DNA of 64,000 nucleotides from Elizabethkingia bruuniana (GCF_002024805.1 NZ_CP014337.1:62001-126000), one strand, 5' to 3'; positions 8,968 through 17,338 are shown, counted from the first letter of the stretch. The notes: generated by a model not told the origin, from the letters alone. Program-made: numbers and translations.

Positions 8968-9687
8968 TTATTGAAGGATAAAGTTGTGTTTGTTTTTAAT
9001 GCTTTTCTCTACAATTTTTACCTGATGGGCAAACTTCTGTAATTCGCTAAGGAAGGTCTCATTCTCGTCTATTTCTCCATAAACAAGGAACTGAAGATTC
9101 TTCAGGTCAAAGTTTAGTTTGGAAACAGCAAACATGATAAAGTAAAGAAAGTCTACTTCGGAATTAGCATCCAGATTGTTGTAAAGTAAAATCTTTCCGT
9201 CTTTCATAGCAAAAAACTCTGCCTGATTATGGTAAAGATTAATGTGTATTTGCTCACCATTGGTTTTGGTAAGAGTCTGACTCAGAAATTTCTCTCCGGA
9301 AAAATTAAAAACCGCAGGAATATTAGAAGACTTTATTTTCTGATAAAATTCCTTCGGCATGGTATAATAAAACTGGACGTGAAATTTTTTGTTAATCGCC
9401 AGCATTAATTCTTCATTAGCTTCATCTACCGGAGCATTATAAGAAATAAGTTGGTAGCCCAACTGGTGCTGGTCGAAACCAAAAGGTAACATACTGAAAT
9501 GATTAAGCGCAGAGACTACCTCAATTTTTTTGAGATTCCCTTGTTTTAATACTTCTGTAAGTTTATCGGAAATATAACCTTCAGGCGTTTCTTCATCTTT
9601 GAAAAAAGCGCTCTCAGTGTAAGAAGAGCCCTTGCCTATGGTCCATTGTAAACCGTCTTTTGTGAAAAGTAGAGATAATTTCTGCAT
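8968..9687 (-). CDS. DUF3822 family protein
   Basis: A 239-aa protein of unknown function found mainly in Bacteroidota, typically just upstream of rsmD as here. The visible features (LLFTKDGLQWTIGKG start, alternating beta strands, YNNLDANSEVDFLYFIMFA near 170) suggest an actin-like ATPase-type fold by resemblance of strand pattern only; this is a guess. Start: the frame continues to 9750, but a -7 box lies at 9706-9713 and would place transcription start inside that extension, so the ATG at 9687 is preferred. Confidence 0.75.
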   Translation of the reverse strand: MQKLSLLFTKDGLQWTIGKGSSYTESAFFKDEETPEGYISDKLTEVLKQGNLKKIEVVSALNHFSMLPFGFDQHQLGYQLISYNAPVDEANEELMLAINKKFHVQFYYTMPKEFYQKIKSSNIPAVFNFSGEKFLSQTLTKTNGEQIHINLYHNQAEFFAMKDGKILLYNNLDANSEVDFLYFIMFAVSKLNFDLKNLQFLVYGEIDENETFLSELQKFAHQVKIVEKSIKNKHNFILQ

Positions 9688-9705
9688 GTTTTTCAGCCTA
9701 ATGTG

Positions 9706-9713
9706 CAAATTTA
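9706..9713 (-). promoter_or_regulatory. -7 box (TAAATTTG) for DUF3822-rsmD
   Basis: Exact TAnnTTTG on the minus strand, 18 nt before the ATG at 9687. The leader would be about 12 nt. Confidence 0.55.
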
Positions 9714-9776
9714 AGTATTTTAGTTGGCAGTTGAAAATTATCACCTTCAACGGGGAAAATTATATCAGATAAATCT

Positions 9777-10151
9777 TTATAAGCTATCTACAAATTTCCC
9801 TTTCTTATCCACAATTTGATTTCCCCAGGTGGTAATCGCATCCAATACCGGGATAAAGGTACTTCCAAAATCGGTTAATTTATAAATAACTTTTATTGGT
9901 GGCTTCTTGCCATAAACCTTTCTTGAGATTAGTCCGTCTTTTTCTAGTTGTTTTAATTGTAAGCTCAGCGTCATTTCAGTAACTGAGAACAATTCTTTCC
10001 TTAGCTCACTAAACCTTTTCTCACCATCCTTCAGATGATATAATATAACAGTTTTCCATTTTCCGCCGACTAGATCCATTGCCAAACTTACTGAACAAGG
10101 GTATATTTTATCTTCTATTTTCACATATTTTCCTAGACATTCTTTTTTCAT
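9777..10151 (-). CDS. HxlR-family winged-helix transcription regulator
   Basis: A 124-aa regulator with the HxlR signature: CSVSLAMDLVGGKWKTVILYHL, RFSELRKEL and EMTLSLQLKQLEKDGLISRKVY (recognition helix and wing). Cys5 and Cys18 are candidate redox sensors; several HxlR proteins (YodB, HypR) sense quinones or oxidants through an N-terminal Cys. It is divergent from an NAD(P)H oxidoreductase, and both promoters carry an adjacent CTAT...ATAG inverted repeat, so it probably represses itself and that gene. The inducer is not known. Confidence 0.9.
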   Translation of the reverse strand: MKKECLGKYVKIEDKIYPCSVSLAMDLVGGKWKTVILYHLKDGEKRFSELRKELFSVTEMTLSLQLKQLEKDGLISRKVYGKKPPIKVIYKLTDFGSTFIPVLDAITTWGNQIVDKKGKFVDSL

Positions 10152-10168
10152 ATCCGGTGATTTAAGGC

Positions 10169-10237
10169 CTATCGGAATTGATAGTTATTGCAAATTTAAA
10201 GGACTAAAAATAATTTTGCAACTATAATTTTGATAGT
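10169..10237. promoter_or_regulatory. Divergent promoter/operator region between HxlR and oxidoreductase genes
   Basis: Two exact -7 boxes lie back to back: TAAATTTG on the minus strand (10198-10191) and TAATTTTG on the plus strand (10211-10218). Just downstream of each is an inverted repeat: CTATC-N6-GATAG at 10169-10184 on the HxlR side and ACTAT-N7-ATAGT at 10221-10237 on the oxidoreductase side. Both overlap or follow the predicted transcript start, the position of a repressor site, and resemble known HxlR operators of the TACTnnnnAGTA type. Confidence 0.7.
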
Positions 10238-10258
10238 ACGAAATCTAAATAAAAAACA

Positions 10259-10804
10259 ATGGCATTAATTATTTTAGGACATCCCGATTGGGAAAAATCA
10301 TTAGCGAATAAAGAGATTGTGAATGGATTGGTAAATAGTGAGGCAAATGTCGAAGTCCGAAATCTTCAGCAGTTATATCCCGATTTTAAAATTGATATAA
10401 AGAAAGAACAAGAAGCATTATTAAGACATAAAAATATAGTGTTTCAGTTTCCCTTTTATTGGTATACTATGCCGGCGATTCTAAAACAATGGTTCGATTT
10501 GGTATTGGAATATGGGTTTGCCTACGGCTCGACAGGTGATAAGCTGAAAGGTAAGAATTTCATTCCCAGTTTTACTGTCGGATCAGCTGAGAATGAATAT
10601 AAAACTTTAGGAGAACATCATTTCAGAATTCCTGAATTTTGTAAAAACCTTGAGCAAACAGCTTATTATACACAGATGAATTATATCGAGCCATTTTATT
10701 TTCACGGGACTTCACTAAATGCAGGTTATACAGAAGAGGAGGTAAAGAGCAAAGCTAAAAGACAGGCCGGAAAATTAATTAAACTGTTGAAAACTTTAGA
10801 ATAA
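10259..10804 (+). CDS. NAD(P)H oxidoreductase of the KefF/NQO1 flavodoxin-fold family
   Basis: A 181-aa FMN-dependent reductase. It starts MALIILGHPDWEKSLAN, the usual flavin-binding start, then FQFPFYWYTMPAILKQWFDLVLEYGFAYG near residues 61-90, the family signature of KefF/MdaB/NQO1. It likely reduces quinones or related electrophiles. Divergent from its probable repressor (HxlR), with promoter and operator visible upstream. It is distinct from the MdaB-like gene at 4.9 kb. There is no kefC potassium-efflux gene nearby, so a KefF role is unlikely. Confidence 0.85.
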   Translation: MALIILGHPDWEKSLANKEIVNGLVNSEANVEVRNLQQLYPDFKIDIKKEQEALLRHKNIVFQFPFYWYTMPAILKQWFDLVLEYGFAYGSTGDKLKGKNFIPSFTVGSAENEYKTLGEHHFRIPEFCKNLEQTAYYTQMNYIEPFYFHGTSLNAGYTEEEVKSKAKRQAGKLIKLLKTLE

Positions 10805-10851
10805 AGACGTTATCTTGGCTTAATGTATTTATGATAATTGTAATGGAGAAC

Positions 10852-11346
10852 CTATTTCAGGATTACGGTAATTGTACCGGACTGGTGTTTGAAGAAAGTT
10901 CCATCCTCATACTCCAGGCCTGTTTCTCCACGAAGAACATCCAAAACCATCGACTGTAATACACCGTCACCAATACCATGGATCACATCTAGCTTTTTGA
11001 TGTGATTTTTTCTACAGAAATTAATAGTTTCCTGTAGGCGCTGTTTCTGAATAAAAAGTCGTTCCCATGAATCGTAATCGGACGGATTGTTGACCAATTG
11101 ATCAAAATGAAGATCCAAAACCAAAGCCGGAATTTTATTCTTTTTAGAAATATTTTTTTTGGGTTCCTGTTTTACCGTAACAGGTTGCAAGTTGTATAAA
11201 TCTGCTTCTGCCGGAACAATTTCAGATGATGGATAAGTATGCTCAAAACCATATTCATCTTCTATGGTGATGAGATTTTTGTGAATTTTGATAATCTTTC
11301 CTTTTAAATTATCGTTTAGTACCGAAACTTTATCTCCTGCCTTCAT
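10852..11346 (-). CDS. Smr-domain protein, short form without MutS core
   Basis: A 164-aa protein. N-terminal 50 residues look like a KOW/SH3-type beta barrel (MKAGDKVSVLNDNLKGKIIKI), followed by a linker and a C-terminal Smr domain (about 75-164) with LVLDLHFDQL and the HGIGDGVLQ motif that corresponds to the conserved HGxGxG of Smr nucleases. Smr domains cut nicked or branched nucleic acids, and recently RNA in stalled-ribosome rescue; which applies here is unknown. It starts 6 bp after the phosphoesterase gene stop, so the two form an operon. Confidence 0.85.
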   Translation of the reverse strand: MKAGDKVSVLNDNLKGKIIKIHKNLITIEDEYGFEHTYPSSEIVPAEADLYNLQPVTVKQEPKKNISKKNKIPALVLDLHFDQLVNNPSDYDSWERLFIQKQRLQETINFCRKNHIKKLDVIHGIGDGVLQSMVLDVLRGETGLEYEDGTFFKHQSGTITVILK

Positions 11347-11352
11347 TGTTAT

Positions 11353-11847
11353 TTATTTTGCCCCCAATTCGATAACTTCCAAATCCTTTATTTCGCTCCC
11401 GTCAATTGTAAAACGAAGCATCGTACGGACTTTATGCCAGCCAACTTTACCACAGGCCCCCGGATTAATATGGAGAATATTTCTTTCCTTATCCATCATA
11501 ACTTTTAAAATATGAGAATGCCCTGATATAAATATTTTAGGTGTTTGTTTGTTAATCTCGGCTTTAGCTAAAGGTGAATAACGTCCGGGGTATCCACCGA
11601 TATGGATCATTAATACTTCTACCTCCTCACACTGAAAACGTAAAACCTCCGGAAACTCCTTTCTTATTTCGGTTCCGTCAATATTTCCGTAGACTCCTTT
11701 TAAAGGTTTTATTTTTTGTAAAGCCTCTATTACATCCGTATTTCCGAAATCACCTGCATGCCATATTTCATCTGCCTGTTCAGCATAAGAGAGGATGCGG
11801 TCGTCCATATAAGAATGAGTGTCGGAAAGTAATAATATTTTTTTCAT
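11353..11847 (-). CDS. YfcE/MJ0936-type metallophosphoesterase
   Basis: Calcineurin-like phosphodiesterase of 164 aa. Metal-binding motifs in order: LSDTHS (D9, H11), HAGDFG, GNIDG and GHSH. The short single-domain form matches the YfcE phosphodiesterase family, whose natural substrate is uncertain. The frame extends upstream to 11913, but a minus-strand -7 box at 11903-11910 and the normal family start MKKILLLSDTH fix the ATG at 11847. Confidence 0.9.
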   Translation of the reverse strand: MKKILLLSDTHSYMDDRILSYAEQADEIWHAGDFGNTDVIEALQKIKPLKGVYGNIDGTEIRKEFPEVLRFQCEEVEVLMIHIGGYPGRYSPLAKAEINKQTPKIFISGHSHILKVMMDKERNILHINPGACGKVGWHKVRTMLRFTIDGSEIKDLEVIELGAK

Positions 11848-11877
11848 AAAGAGAACTTTCAGTTGCGATAGAGTTCG

Positions 11878-11910
11878 TATTTTTGCGTATCGAAAATCTA
11901 GACAAAAATA
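11878..11910. promoter_or_regulatory. Overlapping divergent promoters for the phosphoesterase and truA
   Basis: TATTTTTG occurs on the plus strand at 11878-11885 and on the minus strand at 11910-11903, both exact -7 boxes. The plus-strand box overlaps the only in-frame TTG start available to truA at 11883. Confidence 0.5.
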
Positions 11911-12656
11911 CAAACAAATTACGCTATTTCATCGCTTTTTCCTATAACGGCGCATCCTTCTTCGGGTTTCAGATACAACCCAACGAAATTAGTGTCCAGG
12001 AAACTTTGGAAAAAGCATTGAGTACGTTGCTGCGTGAAGACATTAAAATAACAGGTGCCGGAAGAACGGATACCGGAGTTCATGCTAAAAAAATGTATGC
12101 ACATTTTGAAACCAGTAATGTATTGGGAGATCAGCTGGTACATAAGCTAAACAGCTTTTTACCACCAAGTATTGCGGTTCAGGAAGTTTTTCAGGTTTCT
12201 AAAGATCTGCATGCGAGATTCAGCGCGTTATACAGGACTTATGAATATTATATTTCGCTGAAAAAGAATCCGTTTACAGAAAACTCTGCATGGCAGCTTT
12301 GGCGGAAAAAGCTGGATATAGATGCAATGAATAAAGCCTGTGAAATTTTGTTTCAGTATAAAGATTTTACAAGTTTTGCAAAACTGCACACCGATAACAA
12401 AACCAATTTCTGCGAAATGAAAAAAGCGGTGTGGGAGCAACGTGGGGATGAACTGGTATTGACCATTTCAGCTGACCGTTTTTTACGAAATATGGTGCGT
12501 GCAATAGTAGGGACTATGGTGGAAGTGGGTACTGGAAAAATAAAGCCGGAAGATATCCATGATATTATTGAAAAGAAAAACCGGAATGCCGCCGGAACAT
12601 CGGCTCCTGCCCACGGATTGTATCTGGTGGATGTAGGTTATAACTTTGATAATTAA
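11883..12656 (+). CDS. truA: tRNA pseudouridine(38-40) synthase TruA (start uncertain)
   Basis: Modifies the tRNA anticodon arm. Key block GAGRTDTGVHAKKMYAHFET carries the catalytic Asp; RNMVRAIVGTMVEVGTG near residue 200 is the second family block. Length is normal (about 245-257 aa). The usual start, M-R-Y-F-I-x-F-S-Y-N-G, reads L-R-Y-F-I with codon TTA, and there is no ATG or GTG in frame before it. The only common alternative start is TTG at 11883, but this lies within a -7-like promoter box, so either transcription starts further upstream or an unusual start codon is used. Confidence 0.9.
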   Translation: MRIENLDKNTNKLRYFIAFSYNGASFFGFQIQPNEISVQETLEKALSTLLREDIKITGAGRTDTGVHAKKMYAHFETSNVLGDQLVHKLNSFLPPSIAVQEVFQVSKDLHARFSALYRTYEYYISLKKNPFTENSAWQLWRKKLDIDAMNKACEILFQYKDFTSFAKLHTDNKTNFCEMKKAVWEQRGDELVLTISADRFLRNMVRAIVGTMVEVGTGKIKPEDIHDIIEKKNRNAAGTSAPAHGLYLVDVGYNFDN

Positions 12657-12668
12657 GCAGAGGAATAT

Positions 12669-13016
12669 ATGCTGGGAATTTTATTTTTGATCTTTATTTA
12701 TCGGTATTATGCGAACTTAGCAAAACGATATGCTAAAGTTAAATGGCATTATGGGTTACTGGGAAGTATTATTTTTATGGCAGTACAAATGACAGTCGGA
12801 GGTTTGTATGGTTTTTATCTGGCTATTGCAGAACCTGGTGGGCTGGAAGATGAAAGTACTGTTGTAGGGATTACACCACTTAACCTGATTGGCTGGTCAA
12901 TTGCCGGAGGAGCGGTATGGGGAGTTCATAAAATACTTGAACATAAATTGATCAGTGAAAGACAAACCCAGCCCTCTATAGATATAGATCTTATAGGAAA
13001 GAAAGAAACTGAATAA
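12669..13016 (+). CDS. Small integral membrane protein of unknown function
   Basis: 115 aa with three likely membrane segments (about 2-11, 27-50 and 68-86) and a charged C-terminal tail of about 30 residues. No domain recognised. It lies 12 bp after truA and 25 bp before the MsbA-like exporter, all same strand, so it is probably co-transcribed; a link with the exporter is possible but unproven. Confidence 0.65.
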   Translation: MLGILFLIFIYRYYANLAKRYAKVKWHYGLLGSIIFMAVQMTVGGLYGFYLAIAEPGGLEDESTVVGITPLNLIGWSIAGGAVWGVHKILEHKLISERQTQPSIDIDLIGKKETE

Positions 13017-13041
13017 TATAGCCTCTGTTGAGGTAGAAAAT

Positions 13042-14814
13042 ATGAAAAAATTAAGCACTGGAAATATAATTGCCAGACTCTTTAAAATTGGAATGAACTT
13101 CCGGGGTTGGTTTATTTCTGCATTTATTATATCTGTTGTTCTGGCTTTAGTAGGAACATATCGGCCCATACTAACCAAAGATGTTGTGGATAATGACATT
13201 ATTAGGGAGAAGAATTTCGACTTACTAATGCATGATGTTTACCTCCTGATAGGCTTGGTTGCTGCAGAAACAATCCTGAACTTCGGTTTGGTATATCTGT
13301 CCAATTACATTTCGCAAAATGTAATCCGTGATATAAGGGAGCGTTTGTACCGTAAACTTATTTATTTCAAGACTTCATTTTTTGATAAAACAGCTATTGG
13401 TAATTTGGTAACTCGTGCTGTAGGAGATGTGGAAACAATTGCTACTGTATATACAGACGGATTCCTGATGGTTTTTGGAGATGTATTACGTGTAGTTTTG
13501 GTACTGGTAGCTATGTTTAATGTAAACGTTCAGCTCAGCTTTATTGCGCTGGCCATTTTACCGATTATGCTATTGGTTACAAGATTCTTCCAGAAAAGGC
13601 TAAAGAAAGCTTTTGGAGATGAAAGAACCTGGACTGCAACTCAGAATAGCTTTGTACAGGAAAGACTTGCCGGTATGTCTTTAATACAGGTGTTCAACCG
13701 TCAGAAAGCTGAATTTGAAAAATTCGATGATATTAATCAACAATTGAAGGGAGCGCTTTTGCGAACTGTTTTCTTTTTCTCTTTATTTTTCCCGGTAGTA
13801 GAACTTATCTCTTCTGTGTCTATAGGACTTATTCTATTCTATGCAGGTTATAATGCGCTAACAAGTAGTGATGCCAGTCCGGGAGATGTTATTGCATTTA
13901 TTCAGTTTATCAGTATGCTGATTCGTCCGTTGCGTCAGATCGCAGACAGATTCAATAATATTCAGAGAGGTTTGGTTGGTGCGGAACGTGTACTCGGAAT
14001 TATGGACGAGGACAATGCAATGCCTAACAACGGAACTGTTGTAAAAGAAAAGGTTGCGGGGAAAATCGAATTCCAGAAAGTACATTTCTCTTATGATGAG
14101 AAACAAGAAGTATTAAAAGGGATAAGTCTGAAAGTAGAACCTGGACAATCTGTTGCTATTGTCGGGGCTACAGGAGCCGGAAAATCTACCATTATTACGC
14201 TTATTACAAGGTTTTATGATATTAATTCCGGGAAAATATTACTGGATGATATAGATCTTAGGGATTATGAACTTCATCATCTGCGCAGCCATATTGGTGT
14301 TGTATTGCAGGATGTATTTTTGTTCCACGGTTCTATTTACGAGAACCTTACATTAGGTGAAGATATTCCTTTAGAAAGAATAAAACAGGCGGCACAGGAA
14401 ATCGAGGTGGACGAATTTATCGAAAGGTTGCCAGGTGGATATGATTATGTTGTAAGCGAAAGAGGTTCTTCTATTTCATTAGGGCAGCGTCAGCTATTAT
14501 CATTCCTAAGAGCTTATTTAACAAATCCAAGCATTCTGATTCTGGATGAGGCCACATCTTCTATAGACCATGAATCCGAAAAACTGATTCAGAAGGCAAC
14601 TGAAAAAATTACAAAAAACAGAACTTCTATTATTATAGCACACAGACTTTCCACCATTGTAAATGCGGATAAGATTATTGTAATGGATCAGGGTAAAATT
14701 GTAGAGGAAGGAAAACATGAAGAACTGTTGCAAAGAGATGGTTATTATGCTACACTTTACAAGGCACAATTGCACAGAGATGCAGATGATGAGGATGTAA
14801 AAATAGAAGCATAA
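13042..14814 (+). CDS. MsbA-like ABC exporter (fused membrane and ATPase half-transporter)
   Basis: 590-aa half-transporter that works as a homodimer in the inner membrane. Residues 1-325 form a six-helix type IV exporter domain; the ATPase domain follows, with Walker A GATGAGKST, signature SLGQRQ (Leu in place of the usual second Gly: S-L-G-Q), Walker B ILILDEATSSID and the switch AHRLST. MsbA-like proteins flip lipid A or other lipids and export drugs; the substrate here cannot be assigned. Downstream of truA and a small membrane protein. Confidence 0.88.
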   Translation: MKKLSTGNIIARLFKIGMNFRGWFISAFIISVVLALVGTYRPILTKDVVDNDIIREKNFDLLMHDVYLLIGLVAAETILNFGLVYLSNYISQNVIRDIRERLYRKLIYFKTSFFDKTAIGNLVTRAVGDVETIATVYTDGFLMVFGDVLRVVLVLVAMFNVNVQLSFIALAILPIMLLVTRFFQKRLKKAFGDERTWTATQNSFVQERLAGMSLIQVFNRQKAEFEKFDDINQQLKGALLRTVFFFSLFFPVVELISSVSIGLILFYAGYNALTSSDASPGDVIAFIQFISMLIRPLRQIADRFNNIQRGLVGAERVLGIMDEDNAMPNNGTVVKEKVAGKIEFQKVHFSYDEKQEVLKGISLKVEPGQSVAIVGATGAGKSTIITLITRFYDINSGKILLDDIDLRDYELHHLRSHIGVVLQDVFLFHGSIYENLTLGEDIPLERIKQAAQEIEVDEFIERLPGGYDYVVSERGSSISLGQRQLLSFLRAYLTNPSILILDEATSSIDHESEKLIQKATEKITKNRTSIIIAHRLSTIVNADKIIVMDQGKIVEEGKHEELLQRDGYYATLYKAQLHRDADDEDVKIEA

Positions 14815-14864
14815 TTATAGGGATCATTTTAGGAAATTGTTATCTTTAAGAAAGAATTGGACCT

Positions 14865-15314
14865 ATGAAGAAGACGATTTACGATAAAAAGGATATCCGG
14901 AATTATGTAAAAAGCGTTATTGCTGATAAAATCCAAACGCTGGAGAAATTTGTGCATTTTACAAAAGAAGCCAGTAAAGACATTAAAAAAACTCCTAAAT
15001 ACGATAGTGTCCGGGAAGAGGCACATGAAGAAATCTACCAGATGCAAAGGCAGTTGGCAGAACTTCATAAGTTGCAAAACGGAATGGCCCGTGTCCTGAA
15101 TTCTGAAATGTCCGTTATTCAGTTAGGATCATTGGTGATTACCAATAAAGCCCGTTTTTATATTTCTGTTTCCCTGGGAGAATTTTTCTTTGAAGGGGAT
15201 AGAATGTATGCAATCTCTGAAGAGAGTCCTATGGCAAAAATGATGATTGGAAAGAAGGTAGGTGATGAGTTTGTTCTCAATCGGATTCATCAAAAGATTG
15301 AGGAAATATACTAA
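14865..15314 (+). CDS. GreA/GreB-like protein with an altered coiled-coil tip
   Basis: 149 aa. The C-terminal half (about 85-149) matches the FKBP-like domain of Gre factors (FEGDRMYAISEESPMAKMMIGKKVGDEF aligns with the ISxxSPLGxALxGKKVGD block). The N-terminal half is a coiled coil. In GreA the loop at the tip reads DLKENAEY and its Asp and Glu hold the catalytic Mg in RNA polymerase; here the matching residues read DIKKTPKY, keeping Asp but replacing Glu with Lys. RNA cleavage activity may therefore be lost, with binding to RNA polymerase kept. This is my alignment by eye. A terminator follows. Confidence 0.7.
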   Translation: MKKTIYDKKDIRNYVKSVIADKIQTLEKFVHFTKEASKDIKKTPKYDSVREEAHEEIYQMQRQLAELHKLQNGMARVLNSEMSVIQLGSLVITNKARFYISVSLGEFFFEGDRMYAISEESPMAKMMIGKKVGDEFVLNRIHQKIEEIY

Positions 15315-15339
15315 GCCTGATATCCGAGCTGGTAAATAT

Positions 15340-15376
15340 AAAAATGCGTTGTCAATATTATTGACAACGCATTTTT
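15340..15376. terminator. Bidirectional terminator
   Basis: Near-perfect palindrome AAAAATGCGTTGTCAATA / TATTGACAACGCATTTTT between the convergent Gre-like and S41 peptidase genes. Confidence 0.9.
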
Positions 15377-15377
15377 C

Positions 15378-16802
15378 TTAGTTCCAGTTTTTCATTGTAT
15401 TGCTTGTGAAGTCTACCCACTGATCTTCAGGAATTGTCTTGTCAATATAGAAGTCCGGATGAATTCCTAAATCGTCCACAGGAAATTCCGGAATACGGAG
15501 AGATCTGGAGATACAGTATTCAAAGACAAAATCACCAGAAGGAGAGGTTGCCTCAATCATATTGGATACATCAACAGCACCACCGGTTTTTCTTCCAAAG
15601 AATTTTACTTTTCTGCTTTGCTTTGCCAACAGAATAAACTGTTCTGTTGTGCTAAAATTATTTTCGTGAATAATAATTGCTACATTTTTTGGAAAAGGAA
15701 GAACCTGGTCTTTTTTACTAACCGTAACATCTTTCCCATAAATGTTAACAAATTGTCCTAGTTTGCTATTAAGAGTTGACTGAATCTTTTTATATGTTTC
15801 TTTATCCTCTGCGTCGGTATCGGAACTGTTAATCAGTGTATCCCAAATTTTGTTGTTTTGTGGAGTGGAGTACATTTCTGTCATTACAGTACGGATTGGA
15901 TTCGTATAGAGATACTTGATGAGTCCCTGATAATTGGAATCTTGCCCGCCCTGACAGTCTCTTAGATCAATAATGAGGTTTGGAGTAGAAGCTATCAGGT
16001 TATCCAGACTAGCCAATGTACTGTCTATTGCTTTCTTGTTTTGGTGGAAAGCCGGAATTCGGAGATAAACAGTATTGTCATCTTTCTTGTAACCAAATGT
16101 TTTACCGCTGGTTTTTATCTGGTTGTATTCTTTTGTATTGTCCTGATATGTAAAGCTAGGGTAGGATCGCTGGAAAACCGCATCATCAATCTGAAGTAAA
16201 TTTTTTCCAAGATATAAAGCTTTTTTTACAGGAACTGGTTTGAAATTTTTCTGATAATAAGTTCCTGATTTCAGATCCTGATTTAATGAAAATAGAATAT
16301 CATCTTTGTTCCAGTCTTTGTTTTGTGTATTTACAATACTGCCAACAAAAGTGTTTCCTTCTTTTTTTACAGCAATAAGATTACTTCCTCTTGACCATAT
16401 TCCTTCAATATTGTCTTCCTTACTTGTGGCAAGGGTTTTCTTGAATTGTTCGATATTGAAAGCCTTTTGTTTTACCGGCTGAAAGTGCTCGGAGTTTAAT
16501 TGATTTTTTACAGCTTTATCTGTTAATGTAAATCTGAAATGATCGGTGCGGAAAAATTTAATCCATTCTTCCAAAGCTGCTTTGCACTGGTAGAAATCTG
16601 TAATGTTAGTAACTTTATCGTTTGTAATTTTATTATGGAGATCATAGGCTGTTCTTCCCTTTGTATCTAGTATATGACGATAGCCCGCATCATTTTCTTC
16701 AAAAGTCTTTTTAGTCCATTCATAGTTTTCTTTACAGTTGCAATTCTGTGCCTGAATACTCATGGTGCCCATAAGTAATAAAAAAGGAAAGAATAATTTC
16801 AT
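15378..16802 (-). CDS. Secreted S41-family (C-terminal processing-like) peptidase
   Basis: 474 aa with a signal peptide (1-19, ends SIQAQ), so periplasmic or exported. S41 fold: LIIDLRDCQGGQDSN near 277 corresponds to the DLRxNxGG block; NNFSTTEQF carries the likely nucleophile S384, and GRKTGGA the likely general base K405, spaced as in tail-specific proteases. No PDZ domain is visible; the N-terminal 230 residues do not match a domain I know. This PDZ-free form is common in Bacteroidota. The target is unknown. Confidence 0.85.
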   Translation of the reverse strand: MKLFFPFLLLMGTMSIQAQNCNCKENYEWTKKTFEENDAGYRHILDTKGRTAYDLHNKITNDKVTNITDFYQCKAALEEWIKFFRTDHFRFTLTDKAVKNQLNSEHFQPVKQKAFNIEQFKKTLATSKEDNIEGIWSRGSNLIAVKKEGNTFVGSIVNTQNKDWNKDDILFSLNQDLKSGTYYQKNFKPVPVKKALYLGKNLLQIDDAVFQRSYPSFTYQDNTKEYNQIKTSGKTFGYKKDDNTVYLRIPAFHQNKKAIDSTLASLDNLIASTPNLIIDLRDCQGGQDSNYQGLIKYLYTNPIRTVMTEMYSTPQNNKIWDTLINSSDTDAEDKETYKKIQSTLNSKLGQFVNIYGKDVTVSKKDQVLPFPKNVAIIIHENNFSTTEQFILLAKQSRKVKFFGRKTGGAVDVSNMIEATSPSGDFVFEYCISRSLRIPEFPVDDLGIHPDFYIDKTIPEDQWVDFTSNTMKNWN

Positions 16803-16874
16803 AAATTTTATATTAGTTTTTCATTAAGTCTATTCGCAATAACATTTCAGAGAATGTATATTCTATATGTTTGT

Positions 16875-16911
16875 AGTTGGGTTAGTATTTATTTCTGACA
16901 GTTGGGTTAGT
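16875..16911. repeat. Direct repeat AGTTGGGTTAGT, 25-bp period, upstream of S41 gene
   Basis: Two identical 12-mers at 16875-16886 and 16900-16911, 73-109 bp before the S41 peptidase start. The context (TA/AC)AGTTGGG resembles paired binding sites of LytTR-type response regulators, so this may be an activator site. The rest of the 536-bp gap holds a REP-like palindrome (17161-17236) and the rpsP promoter. Confidence 0.45.
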
Positions 16912-17160
16912 TTTTGGGAGTAATCTGCAAATATTCGAAAAAAAAGAGAGACCTGAATCAATTAAATCTGTAAATTTCAATTATTGGTGATTTAATAAGG
17001 TTTACTGACTTGATAATGAGTAGTTTTGGTGATTGATCTATAGAGAATATTTTATAACCGAACAGATATATTCGATGTAGAAATGATTGGCAAATAAGTG
17101 TTGAAAAACTTTGAACGTGTAACTTTAGAGTCTGTTTGAATTTTGATTAAAAAATATTAG

Positions 17161-17236
17161 ACTTCGACAGGCTCAGTCTGACACTCCTAAAAGGAAGATA
17201 TCTTGAACGAGTAATGTCACTCTGAGCCTGTCGAAG
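17161..17236. repeat. REP-like palindrome, family A (CTTCGAC...GTCGAAG)
   Basis: Two arms in inverted orientation, left 17161-17183 and right 17215-17236, match over about 22 bp with two differences (blocks CTTCGACAGGCTCAG and CTGAGCCTGTCGAAG). The same family, with a slightly different centre, flanks the GIY-YIG gene at 31.2 and 31.6 kb. It lies between divergent genes with no coding potential. Confidence 0.85.
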
Positions 17237-17285
17237 AGTATTAACAATAAAATTTAGACAGGCTTTAGAATTGAAAGTTTTTTTA

Positions 17286-17293
17286 TATCTTTG
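17286..17293 (+). promoter_or_regulatory. -7 box (TATCTTTG) for rpsP-rimM
   Basis: Exact TAnnTTTG 46 bp before the rpsP ATG; the leader would be about 39 nt. Confidence 0.65.
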
Positions 17294-17338
17294 CAGCTTA
17301 AAATTAACCGGGACGAGTTCCCTCAAAATTAATTATTT

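Noticed and set aside
10259-10804. KefF, regulator of a potassium-efflux system
   Set aside because: No kefC-type transporter nearby; the sequence only supports the wider oxidoreductase family.
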